Assembly (NCBI RefSeq): GCF_004217285.1
Contig: NZ_SHKS01000003.1
Coordinates: 407,169 to 471,168, forward strand
Direction: 5' to 3'
DNA from: Streptomyces sp. BK239
Lineage (GTDB): Bacteria > Actinomycetota > Actinomycetes > Streptomycetales > Streptomycetaceae
Length of the DNA stretch: 64,000 nt
The position numbers and the translations under genes are program-made. Below the pieces are notes generated by a model that searched no databases, had not been told where the DNA came from, and saw only the letters and a program-made list of their open reading frames with translations. Below are positions 55,856 to 63,795 of this stretch, one piece after another (position 1 is the stretch's first letter; each line of letters begins with the position of its first letter).

Positions 55856-56847
55856 CCGGCGTCCGGGCGGGTGTCGGGCGTGGCGTCGGGGGCGACGTCG
55901 GGGCGGCCGCCGGAAGACGGTGAGTCGTCCGAGGGCGCGCCCGTGGACTCGTCGGCCCAGCGCACGGCCAGTTCTGCGGCCTTACGGGCGGCTTCGGCGA
56001 CGGCTTGCGGACCGCCTCCGGCCCGGGCGGCGGCATAGCCGACCAGGAAGGTGGTCAGCGGGGCCGCCGGCCGGGCCACGCCGTGGGCGGCGTCCCGGGC
56101 GAGGTCGAGCAGGGCGCCGGTGTCGACGTCGAGATCGATGCCCAGCTCGTCCTTGACTGCGGAGATCCATTCATCCAACACGTGGCCATGCTCCCTGATG
56201 CGTGCTCTGGCGGTGGCGATGTCGTCCCAGGTGTCGCAGTCGAAGGACGCGACGGGGTCGGGGACGCGGGTGAGGTCGAGCCCGGCGGTCAGCCGGCGCA
56301 GGGGGAGGCCGGTGAGGCCGCCGCCCTTGCCGGTGTCCCCGGACGGCGGCCTGTCGCCGGCGGTCTCGTTCTGGGCGAGCGCGGTCAGTTCACGCCGGAG
56401 GGCGGCCGTGCGGTACGCGGCGACGAGCGGCTGGTCGCGGCCGTCGGCGTCGCTGAGCAGCACGCCGTCGGCGGCGCTCGCCGTGAGCGCGGCCAGCAAC
56501 CGCCGCACGGTGTCCGGCCCGAGGAAGGGCAGGTCGGCGGAGAGGACGACGACGCGGTCGGCGGTGGTGTGGCGCAGTCCGGCGTCGAGCGCGGCGACCG
56601 GGCCCGCGCCGGGCGGGTCCTCGCGGGCCCACCGCACGGTGCGGGCGGTGGGCCGGGGATCGGCGACGACGACGGTCGTGCGCGCGCCGGCGCAGGCGGC
56701 GAGGACCCGGTCGAGCAGCGCACGGCCGCCCACCCGCACGCCGGGCTTGTCCGCGCCGCCGAGCCGACGGGCGCCACCGCCGGCGAGCACGACGGCGTCG
56801 TGCACGGGCGGCTCGGCGTCATGCACGGGCGGCTCGTTCGAGGTCAC
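55852..56847 (-). CDS. mobA: MobA-type nucleotidyltransferase fused to a DUF6457-like domain
   Basis: The ~331-residue protein has an N-terminal molybdenum cofactor guanylyltransferase domain ('VVLAGGGARRLGGADKPG', 'ADLPFLGP', 'SFDCDTWDDIATARARI') that attaches GMP to molybdopterin, and a C-terminal ~110-residue helical domain of the DUF6457 type ('LDEWISAVKDELGID'). A 21-bp tandem duplication in the N-terminus (56794-56835) codes EPPVHDA twice. GTG 56847 is next to GGAGG with almost no spacing, so the start is uncertain; GTG 56877 and internal GTGs are options. Confidence 0.85.
   Translation of the reverse strand: MTSNEPPVHDAEPPVHDAVVLAGGGARRLGGADKPGVRVGGRALLDRVLAACAGARTTVVVADPRPTARTVRWAREDPPGAGPVAALDAGLRHTTADRVVVLSADLPFLGPDTVRRLLAALTASAADGVLLSDADGRDQPLVAAYRTAALRRELTALAQNETAGDRPPSGDTGKGGGLTGLPLRRLTAGLDLTRVPDPVASFDCDTWDDIATARARIREHGHVLDEWISAVKDELGIDLDVDTGALLDLARDAAHGVARPAAPLTTFLVGYAAARAGGGPQAVAEAARKAAELAVRWADESTGAPSDDSPSSGGRPDVAPDATPDTRPDAG
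56794..56835 (-). repeat. 21-bp tandem duplication inside mobA
   Basis: Two copies (56794-56814 and 56815-56835) differ at one base and add seven residues (EPPVHDA) at the N-terminus. Confidence 0.85.
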
Positions 56848-56904
56848 CCTCCGAGTATGCGCGGGGTCCTCGATCACGGGGAACGCGGGATGTCCCGCCC
56901 GTGG

Positions 56905-58272
56905 TCAGAGCGTGCGCAGCAGCACCGCCGGCTGTTCCACGCAGTCCGCCACATAGCGCAGGAAGCCGCCCGCCGTGCCGCCGTCGCACACCCGGTGGTC
57001 AAAGGTCAGCGACAGCTGTACGACCTGGCGCACCGCGAGCTCGCCCTCGTGAACCCATGGCTTGGGCATGATCCGGCCGACGCCCAGCATGGCCGCCTCG
57101 GGATGGTTGATGATCGGTGTGGAACCGTCGACGCCGAACACGCCGTAGTTGTTCAGCGTGAACGTCCCACCGGTGAGTTCGGCCGGGGTGAGGCCCCCGG
57201 CGCGGGCCGTCTCGGTCAGGCGGGCGAACTCCGCGGTGAGCCCCTCGGCGTCCCGGGCGTGGGCGTCGCGGACCACGGGGACGACGAGCCCCCGTTCGGT
57301 CTGCGCGGCGAACCCGAGGTGGACGTGGTCGAACCGGACGATCTCGCGCGCCTCCTGGTCGACCGTGGAGTTCAGCTCCGGGAACCGGGCCAGGGCGGCG
57401 GTGCAGATGCGGGCCAGCAGCGCGACGAGGGAGATCTTCGGACCGCCGGCCGCGTTCATGGCGGCCCGGGCCCGCATCAGCTCCGTCGCGTCGGCGTCCA
57501 CCCAGCAGGTCGCGTCCGGGATCTCCCGCCGGCTGCGGGAGAGCTTGTCGGCGACGGCGCCGCGGATCCCCTTGAGCGGGACGCGGGTGCCGGCCCCGGC
57601 GGGCACGGGGGTGAGCGTGGGAGCCGGGGCAGGCATGGACGCGGGGGCCGGCGCGGGCGCGGGGGCCGCGTGCGATGTGCCGCGTTCCTGCGCGGTCCGC
57701 AGTGCGCCCTCCACATCGGCGCGCAGGATCAGGCCGTCGGGCCCCGAACCGGTCAGCTTCCGCAGGTCCAGGCCGTTCTCGCGGGCGAGGCGGCGAACGA
57801 GCGGCGAGATGACCGCCACCGGTCCGTCGGTCACCGTGGAGCCGCCTGCGGGACCGGAGGTCACCGGCTGGGAGGAAACAGCAGGCTGGGAGGGAGCAGC
57901 GGGACGAGCGGCGGCCGCGGTCGCGGGCTGGGCCGGCCGTACCCTGCGCCGACGCGCGGGCGCCTCCGAAGTGCCGTACCCGACCAGCACGTTGCCCGAT
58001 CCCTCGGTCTGGTCGCCGGACGAGGGCGCGCCGACCGCCACCGTGATCAGCGGCGCGCCCACGGGCAGTTCGGCGCCCTCCTCGCCGAAGCGGGCGGTGA
58101 CCACACCGCCGTAGGGACAGGGGACCTCGACCATCGCCTTGGCCGTCTCGACCTCGACGACCGGCTGGTCGACGGCGACGACGTCGCCGACCTGGACCAG
58201 CCAGCGCACGATCTCCGCCTCGGTGAGCCCCTCGCCGAGGTCGGGCAGCTTGAACTCCAGCACCTGTGCCAT
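56905..58272 (-). CDS. bkdC: Branched-chain 2-oxoacid dehydrogenase E2 (operon 2)
   Basis: The 455-residue acyltransferase has one lipoyl domain (Lys in 'VETAKAMVEVPCP', about residue 43), a subunit-binding domain ('ISPLVRRLARENGLDLRKLT'), an Ala/Pro linker ('APAPAPAPASMPAPAPTLTP') and a catalytic domain with 'TFDHRVCDGG'. ATG 58272 shares its A with the bkdB stop (TGATG), so translation is coupled. Sequence differs from operon 1 E2, so this is an old paralogue pair. Confidence 0.95.
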   Translation of the reverse strand: MAQVLEFKLPDLGEGLTEAEIVRWLVQVGDVVAVDQPVVEVETAKAMVEVPCPYGGVVTARFGEEGAELPVGAPLITVAVGAPSSGDQTEGSGNVLVGYGTSEAPARRRRVRPAQPATAAAARPAAPSQPAVSSQPVTSGPAGGSTVTDGPVAVISPLVRRLARENGLDLRKLTGSGPDGLILRADVEGALRTAQERGTSHAAPAPAPAPASMPAPAPTLTPVPAGAGTRVPLKGIRGAVADKLSRSRREIPDATCWVDADATELMRARAAMNAAGGPKISLVALLARICTAALARFPELNSTVDQEAREIVRFDHVHLGFAAQTERGLVVPVVRDAHARDAEGLTAEFARLTETARAGGLTPAELTGGTFTLNNYGVFGVDGSTPIINHPEAAMLGVGRIMPKPWVHEGELAVRQVVQLSLTFDHRVCDGGTAGGFLRYVADCVEQPAVLLRTL

Positions 58273-59276
58273 CAGTTCCCCGCCTCCCACTGCAGACGCG
58301 CCACCGCGTCCAGGACTCGGTCGACGCCGGGCAGGTGGTGGCGTTCCAGCATCGGCGGCGGGTAGGGGATGTCGAACCCGGCCACCCGCAGCACCGGCGC
58401 CTCCAGGTGGTGGAAGCAGCGCTCGGTGACCCGGGCCGCGATCTCGCCGCCCGGGCCCGCGAAGGAGCCCGACTCGTGGACGACGACCGCGCGACCGGTC
58501 CGTCGTACCGAGGCGCAGACCGTCTCGTCGTCGAACGGCACGAGGGAGCGCAGGTCGACGACTTCGAGGTCCCAGCCTTCGGCCTGTGCCGCCTCGGCGG
58601 CTTCGAGGCAGACCGGCACCGAGGGCCCGTAGGTGATGAGGGTGGCGCTCCGGCCCGTGCGCCGCACCACCGCGCGGCCGATGGGCTCGACGCCGGGCGG
58701 GTCCTCCGGGTTCCAGGTGTCCTTGGACCAGTACAGGCGCTTGGGTTCGAGGACGACGACCGGGTCGTCGGAGGCGATCGCGGCGCGCAGCAGGCCGTAG
58801 GCGTCGGCGACGGTGGCGGGCGTGACGACATGGAGCCCCGGAGTCGCCATGTAGTACGCCTCGGACGAGTCGCTGTGGTGCTCGACGCCGCCGATCCCTC
58901 CGCCGTAGGGGACGCGGACGGTGATCGGCAGGGGCATGCTGCCGCGGGTGCGGTTGCGCATCCGGGCGACATGGCTGATGAGCTGCTCGAACGCCGGGTA
59001 GGCGAAGGCGTCGAACTGCATCTCCACCACCGGCCGCAGGCCGTACATGGCCATGCCGACGGCGGTGCCGAGGATGCCGGCCTCGGCGAGCGGGGTGTCC
59101 GTGCAGCGGTCCTCGCCGAACTCCGCGGCGAGTCCGTCGGTGACCCGGAAGACGCCGCCGAGGGTGCCGACGTCCTCGCCGAGGACGTGCACGGTCGGGT
59201 CGGCGGCCATCGCGTCGCGCAACGCGCGCGTGAGGGCCTGCGCCATGGTGGCGGGTTTGACGGCGACGGTGGTCAT
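58272..59276 (-). CDS. bkdB: Branched-chain 2-oxoacid dehydrogenase E1 beta (operon 2)
   Basis: The 334-residue E1 beta subunit has 'LGEDVGTLGGVFRVTDGLA', 'CTDTPLAEAGILGTAVGMAM', 'VRVPYGGGIGGVEHHSDSSE' and the ending 'PYPPPMLERHHLPGVDRVL'. It starts at ATG 59276 in a TGATG overlap with bkdA and ends in the TGATG overlap with bkdC. The E1 beta-E2 spacing differs from operon 1, where a 10-base gap exists. Confidence 0.95.
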   Translation of the reverse strand: MTTVAVKPATMAQALTRALRDAMAADPTVHVLGEDVGTLGGVFRVTDGLAAEFGEDRCTDTPLAEAGILGTAVGMAMYGLRPVVEMQFDAFAYPAFEQLISHVARMRNRTRGSMPLPITVRVPYGGGIGGVEHHSDSSEAYYMATPGLHVVTPATVADAYGLLRAAIASDDPVVVLEPKRLYWSKDTWNPEDPPGVEPIGRAVVRRTGRSATLITYGPSVPVCLEAAEAAQAEGWDLEVVDLRSLVPFDDETVCASVRRTGRAVVVHESGSFAGPGGEIAARVTERCFHHLEAPVLRVAGFDIPYPPPMLERHHLPGVDRVLDAVARLQWEAGN

Positions 59277-60409
59277 CAGCGCGCCCCTTCCTCTTCCGCT
59301 TCCAGCTCGGCCCGCAGCAGGGCGCGCTGCTCGCGCAGTTGGGGAGTGGGCTCGGCGTACACGTGGTCGAACAGGTCCATCGGGTCCAGCGCCGCGTCCT
59401 GGTTCATGCGGGCACGCAGGTCGGCCGCCATGGTCTCGGCGGCGTCCCGCGCGGACTGCCGGGTCTCCTCGTCGAGCAGCCCCCGCGCGGTCAGTTCGCG
59501 TTCCAGCAGCAGGATCGGGTCGTGTTCGCGCCACGTCTCGACCTCGGCGTCGCCGCGGTAGCGGGTCGCGTCGTCGGCGTTGGTGTGGGCGTCGATGCGG
59601 TAGGTCACCGCCTCGACGAGGGTCGGGCCGCCGCCCGCGCGCGCGGTGCGCACGGCCTCGCCGAGCACCTCGTGGACCGCGGCGGCGTCGTTGCCGTCGA
59701 CCAGCCGGCCCGGCATGCCGTACCCGACGGCTTTGTGGGCCAGGGAGGGGGCGGCGGTCTGCTTGGCGAGCGGCACGGAGATCGCGAAACCGTTGTTCTG
59801 GACCAGGAAGACGACCGGCGCCTGCCAGACGGCGGCGAAGTTCAGCGCCTCGTGGAAGTCCCCCTCGCTGGTGCCGCCGTCGCCGACCATGGCGAGGGCC
59901 ACCACGTCGTCGCCCTTGAGGCGGGCGGCGTGCGCGAGGCCCACCGCGTGCGGGAGCTGGGTGGCGAGGGGGGTGCACAGCGGCGCCACGCGATGCTCGT
60001 GGGGGTCGTAGCCGGTGTGCCAGTCGCCGCGCAGCAGGGTCAGCGCCTCGACGGGGTCCACGCCGCGGGCGACGGCCGCGAGGGTGTCGCGGTAGCTGGG
60101 GAAGAGCCAGTCCCGTTCCTCCAGCACGAGCGCCGCGGCGACCTCGCAGGCCTCCTGGCCGGTGCTGGAGGGGTAGACGGCGAGACGGCCCTGCTTGGTG
60201 AGGGCGGTGGCCTGCACGTTGTAGCGGCGGCCCCGCACGAGCTGCGCGTAGAGGCGGAGCAGCAGCTCCGGGGCGGTCCGCGCGGCCGCTTCCGTGCCGA
60301 GAACGCGGTAGGGATCGGCGTCGGGCAGCAGCGGCACCGGGTCGGTGCGGGGCTGCCAGGCGGGCGGCGGGGTAGGCCGGTACGCGCCCCGCTGCTCCAT
60401 GACCGTCAT
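59276..60409 (-). CDS. bkdA: Branched-chain 2-oxoacid dehydrogenase E1 alpha (operon 2)
   Basis: The 377-residue E1 alpha has the thiamine-diphosphate motif 'GDGGTSEGDFHEALNFAAVW' ending 'VQNNG'. It lacks the long basic extension of the operon 1 copy. ATG 60409 has an optimal AGGAGGTG. The upstream gap to bkdR holds three distinct inverted repeats, including the operator shared with the hbd/paaN divergon. Confidence 0.95.
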   Translation of the reverse strand: MTVMEQRGAYRPTPPPAWQPRTDPVPLLPDADPYRVLGTEAAARTAPELLLRLYAQLVRGRRYNVQATALTKQGRLAVYPSSTGQEACEVAAALVLEERDWLFPSYRDTLAAVARGVDPVEALTLLRGDWHTGYDPHEHRVAPLCTPLATQLPHAVGLAHAARLKGDDVVALAMVGDGGTSEGDFHEALNFAAVWQAPVVFLVQNNGFAISVPLAKQTAAPSLAHKAVGYGMPGRLVDGNDAAAVHEVLGEAVRTARAGGGPTLVEAVTYRIDAHTNADDATRYRGDAEVETWREHDPILLLERELTARGLLDEETRQSARDAAETMAADLRARMNQDAALDPMDLFDHVYAEPTPQLREQRALLRAELEAEEEGAR

Positions 60410-60452
60410 GACGGCACCTCCTGAAAGGAGTGGCTACGCAGGCGCATCGGCT

Positions 60453-60466
60453 GTGAGGCGCCTCAC
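60453..60466. promoter_or_regulatory. Palindrome GTGAGGCGCCTCAC
   Basis: Perfect 14-bp palindrome 44 bases before bkdA2, possibly overlapping its -10/start region. The protein that binds it is unknown; bkdR is a candidate. Confidence 0.5.
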
Positions 60467-60468
60467 CT

Positions 60469-60482
60469 ACCGATTGTTCGGT
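60469..60482. promoter_or_regulatory. TetR-type operator copy 1 (bkdA2/bkdR divergon)
   Basis: ACCGATTGTTCGGT, arms ACCGA/TCGGT around four bases. It differs by a single base from 63682-63695 in the hbd/paaN divergon. It lies 60 bases before bkdA2. Confidence 0.65.
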
Positions 60483-60511
60483 CGTCGGCACATTTTGGCT
60501 ACTGGCCCCCT

Positions 60512-60543
60512 CAGGCTGTGGACAAACGGTTCTCCACAGCCTG
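60512..60543. promoter_or_regulatory. 11-bp inverted repeat containing two DnaA-box matches
   Basis: CAGGCTGTGGA - 10 bases - TCCACAGCCTG. The arms include TTGTCCACA (minus strand, 60517-60525) and TTCTCCACA (60530-60538), both fitting the Streptomyces DnaA box. It sits 41 bases before bkdR; it may equally be the BkdR auto-operator. Confidence 0.6.
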
Positions 60544-60583
60544 CAATGAACGCAGTACGTCCACGGCGAAGAGGCGGGGGGAC

Positions 60584-61150
60584 ATGACACCTGAACAAAT
60601 GGCCGACGGCCAGGAGAGCGCCGTCCCGCCGCGACCGGACGGCTCCGTCCCGTTGCCGCCGCCCCGCCCCCTCGACACGATCGACCAGGACATCCTGCAG
60701 ATGCTCCAGGCGGACGGCCGCGCGTCCGTACGGTCGGTCGCCGAGCGCGTGCACGTCTCCCGCGCCAACGCCTACGCGCGCATCAACCGGCTCGTCGAGG
60801 ACGGCGTCATCCGTGGTTTCGGCGCGCGCGTGGACCACGAACGCGCCGGGCACGGCACGTCCGCCTACATCACGCTGAAGATCGTCCAGAACTCCTGGCG
60901 CACGGTGCGCGAGCAGCTCAGGCAGCTGCCCGGGGCCTCCCACATCGCCCTGGTGGGCGGTGACTTCGACGTGCTGCTCCTCGTCCACACACCGGACAAC
61001 AGGGCGCTGCGCGAAGTGGTGCTCACCCGGCTCCAGGCGATCCCCGAGGTGCTCAGCACGCGCACGCTCCTGGTCTTCGAGGAGGAGGACCTGGAACCGC
61101 AGACCCGCCCCGCCCCAGGCGGCCAGGGCACGCCCCGGCAGGACGCGTGA
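60584..61150 (+). CDS. bkdR: Lrp/AsnC-family regulator, divergent from bkd operon 2
   Basis: The 188-residue protein has a 32-residue Pro-rich lead, an N-terminal HTH (about residues 34-80, 'VRSVAERVHVSRANAYARIN') and a RAM ligand domain (about 95-170). Lrp-type BkdR proteins activate or repress branched-chain 2-oxoacid dehydrogenase genes in response to amino acids. Divergent position next to bkdA2 supports the name; the exact ligand is inference. ATG 60584 has a GGGGGG ribosome site. Confidence 0.9.
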   Translation: MTPEQMADGQESAVPPRPDGSVPLPPPRPLDTIDQDILQMLQADGRASVRSVAERVHVSRANAYARINRLVEDGVIRGFGARVDHERAGHGTSAYITLKIVQNSWRTVREQLRQLPGASHIALVGGDFDVLLLVHTPDNRALREVVLTRLQAIPEVLSTRTLLVFEEEDLEPQTRPAPGGQGTPRQDA

Positions 61151-61185
61151 CGCCGACCCCGCGTCATCTCCCGCCCGCCGGGCCC

Positions 61186-61509
61186 CGCTCCGCATCGGCT
61201 CGCGTCGGTAGAGCCCCGCTCCGGGCCGACTCCCGGCGGTCAATTTCGCCCAGGCAACCTTCCGGCGGTCAGACCCCGCTCCGGGGAGCCTCCCGGCGGT
61301 CAGACCTCGCTTCCGGTCCGCGCCCCGCGCTCAACCGCACTTCCGGCCCGCCCCGGCCAGACCCCGCTCCGAGCCGACTCCCGGCGGTCCAACCCGCTCG
61401 GAGCCGACTCCCGGCCATCAGCCCCTCGTCCGGCCCGCTTCCCGCGGTCAGCCTCCGCTTCCGGCCTGCTTCCCGCGGTCAGCCCCCGCCCCGCTCCGTG
61501 CCCCGCCGT
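61186..61509. repeat. Degenerate ~30-bp tandem repeat tract
   Basis: About ten imperfect head-to-tail units of ~27-31 bases fill the gap between bkdR and the TetR gene; the consensus core is CTCCCGGCGGTCAGACCCCG. Units end in variants of GCGGTCAG. The last copy runs into the TetR stop codon. There are no regular spacers and conservation is low, so it is not CRISPR. No gene is seen in the tract. Confidence 0.75.
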
Positions 61510-62114
61510 CAGACCCCGTTCCGGTCCCGGTCCTGTCGCAGTCCCGAGAACACCAGCCGGGCCACCGCTTCCGCCACCTCGCGTTCGCCCGAGCCTCGGC
61601 CGTCCGGGCGGTACCACTCGACGATCGAGTTGATCATCCCGAAGACCAGCCGCGTCGCGAGCCGGACCTCCACATCGCCCCGTACGTCACCGTCGGCGGC
61701 GGCCGCCTTCAGCAGTTCGGCGACCCGGTGGTCGAAGTCCCGCCGCCGCTCCAGCGCCCACCGCTCGGTGTCGGTGTTGCCGCGCACACGCAGCAGCAGC
61801 GTCACATAGGGCAGCTCGGTTATGAGCACCTCGACCATGCGCCGCACCACGTACTCCAGGCGCCCGGCGGCGCGCCCCACGCGCGCGTGCTCCTCGTCGA
61901 GGATCGAGAACAGGCCGTCCAGCGCCCGGCTCACCGCGCGGCGCAGCAGCTCCTCCTTGCCGGCGACGTGGTGGTAGATCGACGACTTGGAGATGCCGGC
62001 CGCCCGGGACAGGTGCTCCATGGAGGTGCCGTCGTAGCCGCGCTCGTTGAAGACCTGCACGGCGACCGACAGCAGGGTCTCCGGGGTGTACGTGTCGCGT
62101 TTGACCGTGGTCAT
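61509..62114 (-). CDS. TetR-family regulator coupled to 3-hydroxyacyl-CoA dehydrogenase
   Basis: The 201-residue regulator has an N-terminal HTH (about residues 10-55, 'TSMEHLSRAAGISKSSIYHHV') and a variable helical ligand domain. TetR repressors of this position in actinomycete phenylacetate loci bind CoA esters (PaaR type). ATG 62114 overlaps the stop of the dehydrogenase gene (ATGA), so both are made together. The two matching 14-bp sites at 60469 and 63682 flank this gene and are the best candidates for its operators. Confidence 0.9.
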   Translation of the reverse strand: MTTVKRDTYTPETLLSVAVQVFNERGYDGTSMEHLSRAAGISKSSIYHHVAGKEELLRRAVSRALDGLFSILDEEHARVGRAAGRLEYVVRRMVEVLITELPYVTLLLRVRGNTDTERWALERRRDFDHRVAELLKAAAADGDVRGDVEVRLATRLVFGMINSIVEWYRPDGRGSGEREVAEAVARLVFSGLRQDRDRNGV

Positions 62115-63625
62115 GAGCTTCCCCTCCGCGTGTCGGCGGCGTGTCCGTGGCGGTACAGCGCGAGGGACGGCGCGTAGCGGCCGGAGGGCTCGCGCAGGTG
62201 CAGCTCCTCCAGCAGGTCGTGCGCCCAGACCCGGCCGAGCCTGCGGCTCCACTCGAAGGGGCCGAGCGGGTAGTTCACGCCGAGGCGCATCGCGGTGTCG
62301 ATGTCCTCCTCGGTGGCCACGCCCTTGGCGACGGCGTCGTGCGCGAGGTCGACGATCCGCGCGACCGTGCGGGCGACGATCATGCCGGGGACGTCGCCGA
62401 TGACGCTGACGTCCTTGCCGAGCGCCTGGAACAGGCCGATCGCCTCGGACAGGGCCTGCGGCGAGGTGTCCTGGGACGCGGACAGGGCGATCCGGGTGGC
62501 CTTGCGGTAGTCCAGGGCCAGGTCGAAGTAGACGACGTCGCGGAACTCCACGGACGTCTGCCCGTCGGCGAGCGCCAGCGCGCCGTCGCTGGGCAGGACC
62601 AGCCGGGTGCCGTGGTCCTCTTCCTCCTCGCGGACCTGGATGCCCGCCTCGCGGATCATCCCCAGCAGCTCCGAGGCGGGCCCCAGATCCCCCTCGGCGA
62701 CGACGTAGGCGGGCGGCCGGTGCTTCTCCGCGGTGTGCGGCTCGGGGCGCTCGGCGCCGTCGCGGTGGTCGTACCAGCCCTGGCCGGTCTTGCGGCCGAG
62801 GCGGCCTGACTCGACGAGCCGGCGCTGGGCGAGCGAGGGGGTGAACCGCGCGTCCTGGAAGAAGGATTGCCAGACGGAGTGCGTGACGGACTCGTTGACG
62901 TCCTGGCCGATCAGGTCGGTCAGCTCGAACGCGCCCATCTTGAAGCCGCCGGACTCGCGCAGGACGGCGTCGATGGTGGCCGGGTCGGCGCCCTGCGCCT
63001 CGTAGACCGCGAACGCCTCGGCGTAGTAGGGCCGCGCGATGCGGTTGACGATGAAGCCGGGGGTGTCGGCGCAGGCGACGGGTGTCTTGCCCCAGGCGCG
63101 GGCCGTCTCGTACGCGCGTGTGGCGGACGTGACGTCGGTGGCGAAGCCGGAGACGACCTCGACCAGCGGCAGCAGCGGCGCGGGGTTGAAGAAGTGCAGG
63201 CCCACGAGGCGGCCCGGATTGCGCAGGGCGCCGCCGACGGCCGTCACCGACAGGGACGAGGTGTTGGTGGCGAGCAGGCAGTCGTCGCCGACGACGTCCT
63301 CCAGCGCGCGGAACAGCTCCTGCTTGACGTCCAGGCGCTCCAGGACGGCCTCGACGACCAGGGCGCAGTCAGCGAGCTGGGCCAGGTCGTCCACGGGCGT
63401 GAGGCGGGCGCGGGCGGCGTCCCGGTCGGCGGCGGTGAGCCGGTCCTTCTCGACGAGCCGGTCCAGCCGGGCGCAGATCGCGCCGGCGGCCTCCCGGGCC
63501 CGACCGGGGAGGGCGTCGTACAGCCGTACGGGATGGCCCGCGACCAGCGCGACCTGGGCGATGCCCTGACCCATGGTGCCCGTGCCGACGACGGCCACGG
63601 GGCTGCTGAGGTCGAGTGCTGTCAT
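62111..63625 (-). CDS. 3-hydroxyacyl-CoA dehydrogenase (PaaH-type, 504 aa)
   Basis: The 504-residue NAD-dependent enzyme has the Rossmann motif 'VVGTGTMGQGIAQVALVAGH' at residue ~11, 'ATNTSSLSVTAVGGAL', 'GLHFFNPAPLLPLVEVV' with catalytic His, and two tandem C-terminal 3HCDH domains (the second from about residue 390, 'VSVIGDVPGMIVARTVARIV'), as in PaaH of phenylacetate catabolism. Position beside paaN supports that role, while a butyrate/beta-oxidation role remains possible. ATG 63625 is 170 bases from the divergent paaN start. Confidence 0.93.
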   Translation of the reverse strand: MTALDLSSPVAVVGTGTMGQGIAQVALVAGHPVRLYDALPGRAREAAGAICARLDRLVEKDRLTAADRDAARARLTPVDDLAQLADCALVVEAVLERLDVKQELFRALEDVVGDDCLLATNTSSLSVTAVGGALRNPGRLVGLHFFNPAPLLPLVEVVSGFATDVTSATRAYETARAWGKTPVACADTPGFIVNRIARPYYAEAFAVYEAQGADPATIDAVLRESGGFKMGAFELTDLIGQDVNESVTHSVWQSFFQDARFTPSLAQRRLVESGRLGRKTGQGWYDHRDGAERPEPHTAEKHRPPAYVVAEGDLGPASELLGMIREAGIQVREEEEDHGTRLVLPSDGALALADGQTSVEFRDVVYFDLALDYRKATRIALSASQDTSPQALSEAIGLFQALGKDVSVIGDVPGMIVARTVARIVDLAHDAVAKGVATEEDIDTAMRLGVNYPLGPFEWSRRLGRVWAHDLLEELHLREPSGRYAPSLALYRHGHAADTRRGSS

Positions 63626-63648
63626 GTGCGCGATCCTCCCGCACGGCG

Positions 63649-63657
63649 TTGTCCACA
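63649..63657 (+). promoter_or_regulatory. DnaA box TTGTCCACA
   Basis: Exact match to the preferred Streptomyces DnaA box, 24 bases upstream of the hbd gene start, in the divergent promoter region with paaN. Confidence 0.6.
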
Positions 63658-63681
63658 GATGCGGCGGACCCCCTTGTCCCG

Positions 63682-63695
63682 ACCGATCGTTCGGT
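63682..63695. promoter_or_regulatory. TetR-type operator copy 2 (hbd/paaN divergon)
   Basis: ACCGATCGTTCGGT, almost identical to 60469-60482. It is followed by GTTACTCTAACT and another CCGTCCGTTCC half-site, centred between two divergent genes. Confidence 0.65.
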
Positions 63696-63795
63696 TACTC
63701 TAACTCTGACCGTCCGTTCCTGTCCCTGCTTCGCAGGGTTTCCGTCCAGGTCCTGAGCTCGACGACGAGCTCTCACGACGAGGAGTTGGTCCCCC

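Noticed and set aside
61186..61509. CRISPR array
   Set aside because: Units are degenerate, contiguous and lack unique spacers; no cas genes.
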